Shown here piece by piece: positions 45,963-53,633 of a DNA stretch of 64,000 nt. The DNA is from Bradyrhizobium australiense (lineage in GTDB: Bacteria; Pseudomonadota; Alphaproteobacteria; Rhizobiales; Xanthobacteraceae): assembly GCF_013114825.1 (NCBI RefSeq), contig NZ_JAAVLX010000006.1, forward strand, positions 248,001 through 312,000, given 5' to 3'. Within the stretch, counting starts at the first letter, position 1, and every line of letters begins with the position of its first letter. The position numbers and the translations under genes are program-made. Under the pieces are notes generated by a model that was given only the letters and a program-made list of their open reading frames with translations, did no database searches and was not told the origin of the DNA.

Positions 45963-46790
45963 ATGGGTCATGCCATGTTGCGATCCCTTGCTGTTGCCCT
46001 TGCCTTCTTCGGCTCGCTGATCATCCCTGCGGCCGCCCAGCAACCGCTGCGCAGCGAATGCCTCGCGATGGCGAAGGTCCCGCCCAGCGTCGTGCCGGTC
46101 AACCTGCGCCGCACCGCCGCCAAAGCCGAAGATGTCGCGATCACCTATGTCGGGCATTCCACCTACTACATCGACACGCCTGGCGGGGTGCGGATCGCGA
46201 CCGACTTCAACGGCGTCTACCGGACCGGCCGCCTGCCCGATGTCGTCACCATGAACCGCGCGCACTCGACACACTACACGCTGTTTCCGGATCCAAACAT
46301 TCCGCATGTCCTGCATGGCTGGGGTGAGAACGGACAGGCGGCGCATGTCTCAACGCGCGTCGGCGACGTTTATATCCGTAACGTGCCGACCGATATCCGC
46401 CGCTACTATGGCGAGGGGTCGGACGGCGGTATGATCAAGGACGGCAACTCGATCTTCATCTTTGAGGTCGCCGGGCTCTGCATCGGCCATCTCGGCCATC
46501 TGCATCACAAGCTCGACGAGACGCATTTCGCGGCGATCGGCCGGCTCGACATCGTGATGGTACCGATCGACGGCACCTATACGATGTCGCTCGACGGCGT
46601 TTCCGAGATCACCAAGCGGCTGCGCGCCTCTGTGGTTCTGCCGATGCACCGCTTCGCAACGCCGCTCGACGAATTCATGCGCCTGATCGGCCAGCAATTC
46701 CAAATCGACCAGCGGACCGAGCGGACTCTGAAGATTTCGCGGGACACGCTGCCGGGCACGCCGACGGTGATTATTCTGGAAGGGGTGTAA
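45963..46790 (+). CDS. Secreted MBL-fold (UlaG/RNase Z-like) metallo-hydrolase
   Basis: 275 residues from ATG 45963 (ATG 45975 is equally possible) with a signal peptide (SLAVALAFFGSLIIPAAAQ). The opening VGHSTYYIDTPGGVRIATDF is the UlaG-like strand pair. The first metal motif reads AHSTHYT in place of the usual H-x-H-x-D-H; later His motifs are IGHLGHLHHK and LPMHRF, and the Asp is in VPIDGT. Metal binding is likely but the first motif is atypical. Periplasmic, substrate unknown. Confidence 0.78.
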   Translation: MGHAMLRSLAVALAFFGSLIIPAAAQQPLRSECLAMAKVPPSVVPVNLRRTAAKAEDVAITYVGHSTYYIDTPGGVRIATDFNGVYRTGRLPDVVTMNRAHSTHYTLFPDPNIPHVLHGWGENGQAAHVSTRVGDVYIRNVPTDIRRYYGEGSDGGMIKDGNSIFIFEVAGLCIGHLGHLHHKLDETHFAAIGRLDIVMVPIDGTYTMSLDGVSEITKRLRASVVLPMHRFATPLDEFMRLIGQQFQIDQRTERTLKISRDTLPGTPTVIILEGV

Positions 46791-46813
46791 GTTAGCGCAT
46801 CGCTAGTAACCGC

Positions 46814-46930
46814 CGTCATTGCGAGCCAACTGGTCGCGCGAATGCGCGCCCGATGACAGGCTCCGGGAGGCAATCCATGGCGCCGCACGCGGAGAGATGG
46901 ATTGCTTCGTCGCTTTGCTCCTCGCAATGA
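46814..46930. repeat. Dispersed palindromic repeat (CGTCATTGCGAG family)
   Basis: Outer arms CATTGCGAG (about 46817-46825) and CTCGCAATG (46921-46929) are perfect inverse copies; inner arms GCAATCCAT (46870-46878) and ATGGATTGC (46897-46905) are another perfect 9-bp pair. A half-copy lies at 35294-35321. Position: 24 bp after the MBL gene and just before the next gene. Confidence 0.75.
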
Positions 46931-46970
46931 TCAGAAGCAAAACGAACAACACTCGTTGGAGCCGAAATTC

Positions 46971-48023
46971 ATGGCCGCCAGCACTGCACACGCCTCCAGA
47001 AGCGGGCTCTACGCCGATCCGCGCGAAGACTGGCTGGCGCAACACACCGAAGAGATCATCGACCCCGCGCGTCCGATCGTCGATCCGCATCACCATCTCT
47101 GGGACCGCGGCGGCCTGCGCTACATGATCGAGGAGGTGTCGAACGATATTGCCTCCGGCCATAACGTCATCGCGACCGTCTATATCGATTGCCGCTCGAT
47201 GTATCGTGCGCACGGCCCCGAGGCGTTCCGTCCCGTCGGCGAAGTCGAATTCGCCAATGGCGTGGCGGCGATGGCGGCAAGCGGCGGCTACGGCAAGGCC
47301 GCGATCTGCGCCGGCATCGTCAGCCACGTCAACCTGCTGCTCGGCGAAGGCGCGAAGGGCGTGCTGGAGGCGGAGATCGCTGCCGGCAACGGCCGATTCC
47401 GCGGCATCCGGCATTCCTCGGCCTGGGATGCCGATCCCAACGTCGCCGGCATGTATGCGACACGGCCGAAAGCGCTGTTACTCGACAGCACGTTTCGCAG
47501 GGGCTTTGCCTGTCTTGCGCCTTTGGGCCTGAGCTTCGACGCCTGGCTGTTTCATCCGCAGATCGGCGAACTCACCGACCTCGCCCGCGCTTTCCCAGAC
47601 ACCAAGATCGTACTCGATCATTGCGGCGGCCCGGTCGGCATCGGCCGGTTTGCCGGCCGGCGCAAGCAAGTATTCCCGGAATGGAAGGCTTCGATCCAGG
47701 AAATCGCGCGATGTCCGAACGTCGTGGTCAAGCTCGGCGGGCTTGCGATGTGCCTGCTCGGCTACGACTTTCACTTGCGACCGAAGCCGCCGTCTTCGGA
47801 ACAGGCCGCCGCCGCATGGCGTCCCTATATCGAAACCTGCATCGAGGCCTTTGGACCCGATCGATGCATGTTTGAAAGCAATTTTCCGCCTGATAAAGGC
47901 CAGTGCAGCTATCAGGTGATCTTCAACGCCTTCAAGCGGCTCGCCGCGCAATACAGCGAGGCTGAGAAGACCGCGCTGTTCTCGAAGACGGCGATCGACT
48001 GCTACAAGCTCGAGCTAGGCTGA
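46971..48023 (+). CDS. Amidohydrolase family protein (lactonase/PDC-hydrolase-like)
   Basis: 350 residues from ATG 46971 (TTGGAG upstream). The metal motif is VDPHHHLWD near residue 40, the second-sphere His and Asp are in LDHCGGP, and the C-terminal FESNFPPDK replaces the usual S-N-x-P of this branch. It resembles 2-pyrone-4,6-dicarboxylate hydrolase-like and L-fuconolactonase-like proteins that open lactone rings. A clear family, unclear substrate. Ends exactly where the convergent aminopeptidase gene ends, with no spacer. Confidence 0.85.
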   Translation: MAASTAHASRSGLYADPREDWLAQHTEEIIDPARPIVDPHHHLWDRGGLRYMIEEVSNDIASGHNVIATVYIDCRSMYRAHGPEAFRPVGEVEFANGVAAMAASGGYGKAAICAGIVSHVNLLLGEGAKGVLEAEIAAGNGRFRGIRHSSAWDADPNVAGMYATRPKALLLDSTFRRGFACLAPLGLSFDAWLFHPQIGELTDLARAFPDTKIVLDHCGGPVGIGRFAGRRKQVFPEWKASIQEIARCPNVVVKLGGLAMCLLGYDFHLRPKPPSSEQAAAAWRPYIETCIEAFGPDRCMFESNFPPDKGQCSYQVIFNAFKRLAAQYSEAEKTALFSKTAIDCYKLELG

Positions 48024-49280
48024 TTACGCCCACTCGCCCTTGCGGAATACCGGCACGCGGCTTCCGTCGGCGTGAATGCCGTCGATGTCGGTTTCGGCCG
48101 ACCCGATCATCCAGTCGATATGAATGAGGCTCTTGTTGCCGCCTTGCTCGGCGATCTGCTGCGGCGTAAGCTTGTCGCCACCCACGAAGCACTTCGAGTA
48201 GCACTGGCCGAGTGCGATATGGGAAGCGGCATTCTCGTCGAACAGTGTGTTGAAGAACAACAGCCCACTTTTGGAGATCGGCGAGGAATGCGGCACCAGC
48301 GCCACTTCACCGAGACGCGCCGCGCCCTCGTCGGTGTCGAGTACCTTCTTAAGGACCTCCTCGCCACGCGAGGCCTTTGCCTCGACGATGCGGCCTTCCT
48401 CGAACCTGACCGCGATGTTGTCGATCAGCGTGCCCTGATAGGACAGCGGCTTGGAGGAGACGACATGGCCGCTGACGCGCCGGCAATGCGGCGTGGTAAA
48501 GACTTCCTCGGTTGGGATGTTGGCGTTGCAGGTGATGCCGTTCTTCGCGGTCGAGGCGCCGCCTTCCCATTCATGGCCGTCGGCAAGGCCGATCGTCAGA
48601 TCGATGCCCGGGCCGGAATATTTCAGCGCGTCGAAGCGCTGGCCGTTCAGCCATTCGGTGCGCTCGCGCAGCACGGCGTTGTGTTTTTCCCAGGCGGCGA
48701 CGGCGCCATCCTGATCGACGCGGGACGCCGCAAAAATCGCATCAGCCAGTTTTGCCACCGCGACGTCCTCGGGGACGTCTGGGAAGACCTGTTTGGCCCA
48801 GGACGGGCTCGGATAGGCGATGATGTTCCAGTTGGTATCGAAATTGACGATCTTCTCCAGCGCCGGTTGATAGGCGATCGAATTGGCCTTGCTGGCGCGC
48901 GCCACCTTCACCGGGTCCTCGCCCGACAGCAGCATCGGATTGTCGCCGACGATGGCCAACCGCGCGGTGTTGGCGGAGAACGCCTTCGCCATGCCCTCAT
49001 AGAGCCAGTTCGCGGCACGATCGAAACCGGCCTCGTGGCCGTAGCGGTAGCGCGCCAGCGTAATCGCCTCGTCCGATAGTAACGGGGTCACCAGACTAGC
49101 GCCGGCCTTGTACGCATGTACGGCAATCCGGCGCACCAGCGGCAGCGCGACCGAAGGCGCGGTCAGCAGCAGGTCCTGTCCCGGCTGCAGCCGCAAGCCA
49201 ACCTTGACCGCGACTTCGGCGAGGCGGTCGAGTTTTACGGGATCAATCGAGACGGAAACGTTGCCCTGAAGTGCAGTCAT
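48024..49280 (-). CDS. M29-family metallo-aminopeptidase
   Basis: 418 residues from ATG 49280, the standard length of AmpS/AmpT-type enzymes; a longer frame upstream is Cys-rich and unlike the family. Metal-site segments are readable in the C-terminal half: NIPTEEVFTTPH with two Glu, ASRGEEVL, and LGEVALVPHSSPI, then GQCYSKC and HIDWMIGS near the end. It removes N-terminal amino acids from peptides in the cytoplasm. Single gene. Confidence 0.9.
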   Translation of the reverse strand: MTALQGNVSVSIDPVKLDRLAEVAVKVGLRLQPGQDLLLTAPSVALPLVRRIAVHAYKAGASLVTPLLSDEAITLARYRYGHEAGFDRAANWLYEGMAKAFSANTARLAIVGDNPMLLSGEDPVKVARASKANSIAYQPALEKIVNFDTNWNIIAYPSPSWAKQVFPDVPEDVAVAKLADAIFAASRVDQDGAVAAWEKHNAVLRERTEWLNGQRFDALKYSGPGIDLTIGLADGHEWEGGASTAKNGITCNANIPTEEVFTTPHCRRVSGHVVSSKPLSYQGTLIDNIAVRFEEGRIVEAKASRGEEVLKKVLDTDEGAARLGEVALVPHSSPISKSGLLFFNTLFDENAASHIALGQCYSKCFVGGDKLTPQQIAEQGGNKSLIHIDWMIGSAETDIDGIHADGSRVPVFRKGEWA

Positions 49281-49341
49281 GATTCTTTCGGCCAATGCTG
49301 AAGGATTTTTAGGGCTTCGCAGCCTTGCCGTGACGACGCAA

Positions 49342-50060
49342 TCAAGCCAAAGCGAGCGAAGCCCCCGACAACAGCAATAGCACAAGAATGGTCCGGCGAA
49401 AGCCGACCTCGTCGATGTTCCGGAATGCCATAATGCCAAGCACGGAACCCGCAAACAGCGCCGGCAGGCTGATGGCGAGGTCGATCACTAGCCTGGCAGA
49501 CAGACTCTGATGCCCGAGCAGCAGCGCCAGCGCCAACACCTGAATGATGGCGATGAACGGCTGCACCAGCCCGCGCTGGTCGCACTTCGGCATGCCGCGC
49601 ATGTCGCACCAGATGGTCGGAATGGCCCCCCCGGCATCGCCGTCAAGCCGCCGAATCCGATCAGCGCCGTGAGCCGCCGGCTGGTTGCTCCGCAGCCGCA
49701 CGCCAGCGTCGGACGGAACAGCATGTAGCCGGCGTATATGGCGACGATATCCCGAAGGCAACCCGGAGAATACGCGCTTCCGCGTTCTGCAGCAGGTAGA
49801 CCGCAATCGGAATGCCGAGCGCTCCGCCGAAGATCAAGAGCAGGCTGCCTTCCCACTGAATGTTCCGGCGCAGCGCCCACAAATTGGCGGCCTGCACGCC
49901 GATACTGCAGGCCATCAGGGGCACAGCCTCCATCGGCCGAAAGATGCGCAGCAGGATCGCTGCCCGCGACCGCGAAGAACGCAAAGCCGGCAAGGCTCGA
50001 GACGAAGGCGCCGGCGAATACGGCAACGCTCAACAGCGGATGGGTCGCCAGATCCGGCAT
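49342..50060 (-). pseudogene. TauE/SafE sulfite/sulfonate exporter family, broken by at least three frameshifts
   Basis: Pieces of one membrane protein appear in all three minus-strand frames. MPDLATHPLLSVAVFAGAFV starts at 50060; the frame changes near 49965 to AAILLRIFRPMEAVPLMA; changes back near 49750 at GIVAIYAGYMLFRP; and changes again at the G7 run (49626-49632), after which IPTIWCDMRGMPKCDQRGL continues to the stop. Joined, they give about 240 residues with the TauE/SafE pattern of eight helices. One more G in the G7 run would restore the last junction. Either a decayed gene or several sequence errors close together. Confidence 0.8.
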
Positions 50061-50081
50061 TCGTTTCGCCCCAGGCGTCGG

Positions 50082-50336
50082 CTAGTCCATTGGCAATGGC
50101 AACACCTGCGGCTTTGCATCCGCCGGGCATTTCGCATCATCCTCCGCCGCAATAATCGACGAATGCGGCTGCCGCCCAGCGAGCACGGCGCTGCCGGCGA
50201 CATGGAGGACCACGACGAGGATGGCGATGATGGCGAGCGAAGCGAAGCTTAGCGGCGTTCCGTCACGCGAATTGAGTCCCGGCGTCCCGCTGCGCCTTGC
50301 GATCGGTGCGGACGGGCGCGTTATTTCCGTGGGCAT
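50082..50336 (-). CDS. Small single-span membrane protein, unknown
   Basis: 84 residues from ATG 50336. A basic N-terminal part is followed by one membrane helix (about 30-50, SFASLAIIAILVVVLHVAG) and a short polar tail. No family recognised. It overlaps the end of another small open frame on the same strand in a different frame by about 74 bases, so at least one of the two is doubtful. Confidence 0.45.
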   Translation of the reverse strand: MPTEITRPSAPIARRSGTPGLNSRDGTPLSFASLAIIAILVVVLHVAGSAVLAGRQPHSSIIAAEDDAKCPADAKPQVLPLPMD

Positions 50337-50544
50337 TTCGGCTGCTCTTTTCGGTTTGTCGGGATTCCGGCACATGCTTCACGGGACGTATCTGAGCCTG
50401 CCCGGGCATCAAATGCCGGTAGCGGCGCAGTACCCGGATTGCATCGCGGCGCCGCGAGCGATGGAGCGCCTCGAGGATGCGCACAAATATTCCCTTGCGC
50501 TTCGGACGCTGCCTGTGCTCGTTTTCAATCGAGTGAGTACGCAT
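50263..50544 (-). CDS. Small basic protein, unknown
   Basis: 93 residues, rich in Arg and Lys. The segment FVRILEALHRSRRRDAIRVL followed by RRYRHL looks like the short Arg-rich helical proteins frequent in Rhizobiales, for which no function is known to me. The C-terminal half is low in structure. Overlaps the next small gene; supported only by this one segment. Confidence 0.4.
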   Translation of the reverse strand: MRTHSIENEHRQRPKRKGIFVRILEALHRSRRRDAIRVLRRYRHLMPGQAQIRPVKHVPESRQTEKSSRNAHGNNAPVRTDRKAQRDAGTQFA

Positions 50545-50759
50545 CGCTGATGCCCCGCGTGGTGGTTGTGTGTTTCGCGCGGGAAAAATGTCAGCAAGCG
50601 CGAAGACCGCCTGTGAGGTATTTCACAGGCGCTTCGTCGCGCGAGACAAATGGACGTGAGGAAGCTTGATGAAGCCTTGAGGTGTGCTTGAGACGGATGT
50701 CAATCGTGCGTAAGTCGCGGCTTGTTGCGGCCGGGCGGTCAACTCAACGCTTCGCCATG

Positions 50760-51047
50760 TCACAGGCCTCTGACCGCCAGCACGATGGCATCAGCGCCCG
50801 CCTTGCGATCGACCGAGATCTCCCGATACTCGGGCGAATTCTGAAATTCCTTTGCCGCGGCATCATCCGGAAATTCCATAATCACGACCTTGTCGCGCGG
50901 CCATTCGCCTTCCAGCACCGCTGGATGCGCATCCGCCACCAGAAGCTTGCCCCTGAACTTCTTGAACACGCCCATGAAGCGCGATTGATAACGGTCGTAG
51001 AGTTCGCGGCGGGTGAATTTCAGTTGCGCGATAATGTAGACGCTCAT
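50760..51047 (-). CDS. DUF1330 family protein
   Basis: 95 residues with the ferredoxin-like alpha/beta pattern of DUF1330: YIIAQLKFTRRELYDRYQ at the start, GKLLVADAHPAVLEGEWPRD in the middle and IMEFPDDAAAKEFQNSPEY later. Dimeric alpha-beta barrel proteins of this family have no established reaction. It follows the Crp/Fnr gene by 45 bp on the same strand and may be controlled with it. Confidence 0.9.
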   Translation of the reverse strand: MSVYIIAQLKFTRRELYDRYQSRFMGVFKKFRGKLLVADAHPAVLEGEWPRDKVVIMEFPDDAAAKEFQNSPEYREISVDRKAGADAIVLAVRGL

Positions 51048-51092
51048 GACTGATCCCGCTGGATTTCCATTTTTTGCAGCGCCGACGTCGCG

Positions 51093-51804
51093 CTAGTGAT
51101 TGCGTTCCTGGGCGATGAAGCCGTCGAGGCGCTTCGCATTGCGGATCACGATCTTGCCGCGGCTCTTGGAGATCAGCCCGAGCCGCTCGAACTCCGACAG
51201 CGCGATGGCGACCCAGCTTCGGCTGACGCCGATCATCCTGGCGAGTTCCTGCTGCGTCAGGTCCACCACTGACAGGCATTGCTGCGGGGAGTCACCCGGC
51301 TCCGGCCGCGCCAGCGATTTGAGAATCGTGCCGAGCCGCACCGAGGCGCGGTCCAGCACCATCGGCCCGCTGCGTTCGATGCTCTCAATCGAGAGGATGG
51401 CGAGCAACCGAGTGATGTTCCAGTGAAACGGCGGAATTTCCGCGAGGCAATGCAGGAGCGCGCGTCAGGATGGATGCGGTGGCCGCTTCCAGTGCTTCGG
51501 CCGACAAGATGCGGCCCTGTCCGGTGACGGTTGCGGCCAGCCCGAGGATCGTGCCGGGCAGGCAGATGCCGAACGTGAATTCTTCGCCGTTCTCCAGCGT
51601 CTGGAATAACCTGATACGGCCCTCGGTGACGAGCAGCAGCGTGTCGCTCGGCTCGCCCTGATCGAACAGGGTTTCCTTCGGATCGAACGATACGGCCTTC
51701 ATGCGATCGAGGATCATCTGACGCTGGGCGGCGCTGAGCCCTTCCGTCGCGATGCTCCATTTCGGCGATAGTGTTCCGGCCTGCACGTCAGGCAGGGTTT
51801 GCAT
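51093..51804 (-). pseudogene. Crp/Fnr-family regulator with one apparent frameshift
   Basis: The cyclic-nucleotide-binding part starts at ATG 51804 (MQTLPDVQAG) and runs to about 51460 with PSDTLLLVTEGRIRLFQTL and EEFTFGICLPGTILG. After ILTR the frame moves by one base, and LLHCLAEIPPFHWNITRLLA then the helix-turn-helix (LTQQELARMIGVSRSWVAIA) continue to the stop at 51093. Joined length is about 236 residues, normal for the family. The helix-turn-helix and the binding domain are both otherwise intact, so this is either a recent loss or a one-base error. It overlaps the Fe-S protein gene end by 17 bases. Confidence 0.8.
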
Positions 51805-53119
51805 GAGCGTGTCCTTTCTCGAAGCAATCAAGCTGCCCCTTGAATTCCAGCGATGCGAAGATGGCGGGCCCATGTTGCCTGAGCCATTCCGGATCGATAT
51901 CCAGGCCATTGGCTTGCAAATAGGGACGGCCTTCCTGGACGATCATCTGCCAGTCATCGAGCAGGCGAAACTGCTTCAGCCGATCGACATGCGGCACGCC
52001 GCCAAGCGCTTCGACCAGGAGATCGGTGTAGTTCAACACGCGGAATTTTCCTTGGGCCTCGGCGCCAACAAATGCCGCGTGGCAGCCGTGATAGAGCGTA
52101 ACCAGGATTTCGGCACCCGTCGCGTTGGCGCACGCGAGAAGTTCGTTGTGTTCGCGGGCGGCCAGCTCCGGTGACTTGCTGCAGCCGGAGCCGCCGCAGG
52201 TATAGCCGGATTCAAAAACGGTTTGGATGATCTCGAGCCCTGGAATGGCCCGCAACAGCAAATCGACATTGCGGCAGATGTCGGCGCGGCCGACATGGGC
52301 ATGGACAATGACGCGGTGTGGAATCGGGACCACGAATTTTTCCCGCAACTCGTCTATTCGGCTGACGAGATACTTGGTCACGTGGTCGAAGTCGTAGCTG
52401 GTCTTGCGATAGCCTTCGAGGGTTTCGCCCAGATGCAATTGGCACGTCGGACACCAGTTCAGGACTCGTTCCGGACTGAACCCTTCGAACCGATCGATCG
52501 CGTTGGCGGTGACACGTTCGCCGGTGCGGATTTCACCTTCCCATTTGGTGGCGATGACGCCGCAGCACGACGACGGGCCGCCGACGACTTCATAGTCGGC
52601 GTCCAGCGCCTCGAGTGCCGCCATCGCGTTGAACAGCAAGTGGGGCGTTCGCAGCGCGTTGCATCCGAGATAAAATACGATCGGGGCAGGTCTTGGCCGG
52701 GGCGGCACGAACACGTGGCGAAATTCCTCAGGGATCAGTTGCATGGCGGCCATGATCTTAATGGCGCGCGACATGCGGCGGAAGAGTTCGGGGGTTTTCG
52801 CCCCTCGCGATGCCGATCTCGCGCCGGCGAGCGCGAGCATCTTGCGCGGATTGATCGCTTCGGGACACGCGGGGATGCAGAGACCGCAGCCGTTGCAGGT
52901 CGACGCCCAGGCGTCCGATGCCGGATCGAGTTCTTTTTCTCCGCCGAGGAAATCCACGATCCCGCCGACGACGTGTGCGGGCGGCGTATTCACCGCGGCG
53001 CCGTATGGAATCACCGGGCATACGCTGACGCATTGGCCGCATTTCGTGCAGCGGTCCGCGATGGCTTGCGCTTCGCCCGTGAGGAAATTCGCGAGGGACC
53101 GGGGTGCAGAGCGCTCCAT
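51788..53119 (-). CDS. Fe-S oxidoreductase with CCG domains (GlpC/HdrD/LutA-like)
   Basis: 443 residues. Two ferredoxin-type 4Fe-4S motifs: Cys24, 27, 30, 34-Pro (CTKCGQCVSVCP) and Cys75, 78, 81, 85-Pro (CNGCGLCIPACP). Two Cys-rich CCG-like regions follow: SSCCGV with WCPTC, and YTCGGSGCSK with YHGCH. This layout carries electrons between a flavoprotein and a quinone or disulfide partner at the membrane. No flavoprotein partner gene is adjacent. It follows a RidA gene by 4 bp and precedes a Crp/Fnr gene that it overlaps. Confidence 0.85.
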   Translation of the reverse strand: MERSAPRSLANFLTGEAQAIADRCTKCGQCVSVCPVIPYGAAVNTPPAHVVGGIVDFLGGEKELDPASDAWASTCNGCGLCIPACPEAINPRKMLALAGARSASRGAKTPELFRRMSRAIKIMAAMQLIPEEFRHVFVPPRPRPAPIVFYLGCNALRTPHLLFNAMAALEALDADYEVVGGPSSCCGVIATKWEGEIRTGERVTANAIDRFEGFSPERVLNWCPTCQLHLGETLEGYRKTSYDFDHVTKYLVSRIDELREKFVVPIPHRVIVHAHVGRADICRNVDLLLRAIPGLEIIQTVFESGYTCGGSGCSKSPELAAREHNELLACANATGAEILVTLYHGCHAAFVGAEAQGKFRVLNYTDLLVEALGGVPHVDRLKQFRLLDDWQMIVQEGRPYLQANGLDIDPEWLRQHGPAIFASLEFKGQLDCFEKGHAHANPA

Positions 53120-53123
53120 CGCA

Positions 53124-53513
53124 TCAATCCAGGCAAACGATGGCTTCGATCTCGACCAGCATGCGCGGATCGACCAACCTTCTCACTTCGACCAGCGTCG
53201 CGGCAGGGCGGCCGCTGAAATAGGGAAACCGGATATCGCGGGTGTCGCGGTTAAAGCGGTCGATGTCGGTCGTGAAGATGGTGAACTTGACTACCTTGTC
53301 GAACGAGGTCGCGGCGTGCTCGAGAATGTCGGCCAGATTGGCAAAGCATTGCGCGACCTGCGCACGCATATCGCCCTCGCCGACCACCTCGCCCTCGGCG
53401 TCGCGCGCGGTAATTCCGGCGGTGTGCAGCAGACGCCCGGACGACGTCACGCCCAGCGAAAATGGAACGGTGATTTCAAGAGGTTTTCCCAAGATCAGGG
53501 CTGTCCTGGCCAT
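53124..53513 (-). CDS. RidA/YjgF-family protein
   Basis: 129 residues from ATG 53513 (GGGAGA upstream). The family pattern is clear: GRLLHTAGITARDAEGEVVG, then a trimer-interface helix QVAQCFANLADILEHA, the Arg in SGRPAATLVEVRRL and a final Glu in LVEIEAI. RidA proteins hydrolyse reactive enamines/imines. First gene of a RidA, Fe-S protein, Crp/Fnr, DUF1330 run on the minus strand. Confidence 0.9.
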   Translation of the reverse strand: MARTALILGKPLEITVPFSLGVTSSGRLLHTAGITARDAEGEVVGEGDMRAQVAQCFANLADILEHAATSFDKVVKFTIFTTDIDRFNRDTRDIRFPYFSGRPAATLVEVRRLVDPRMLVEIEAIVCLD

Positions 53514-53633
53514 GCAATCTCCCAACATCCATTTCGAACATGGATGCAAGGTTAGTCCAGGTCTGCAAAAGTCTCTGTTAACTAGTAAGCATTCGCGCTC
53601 CGAAAAGTTGTTTCGGACGCTCGATGGCGACGG

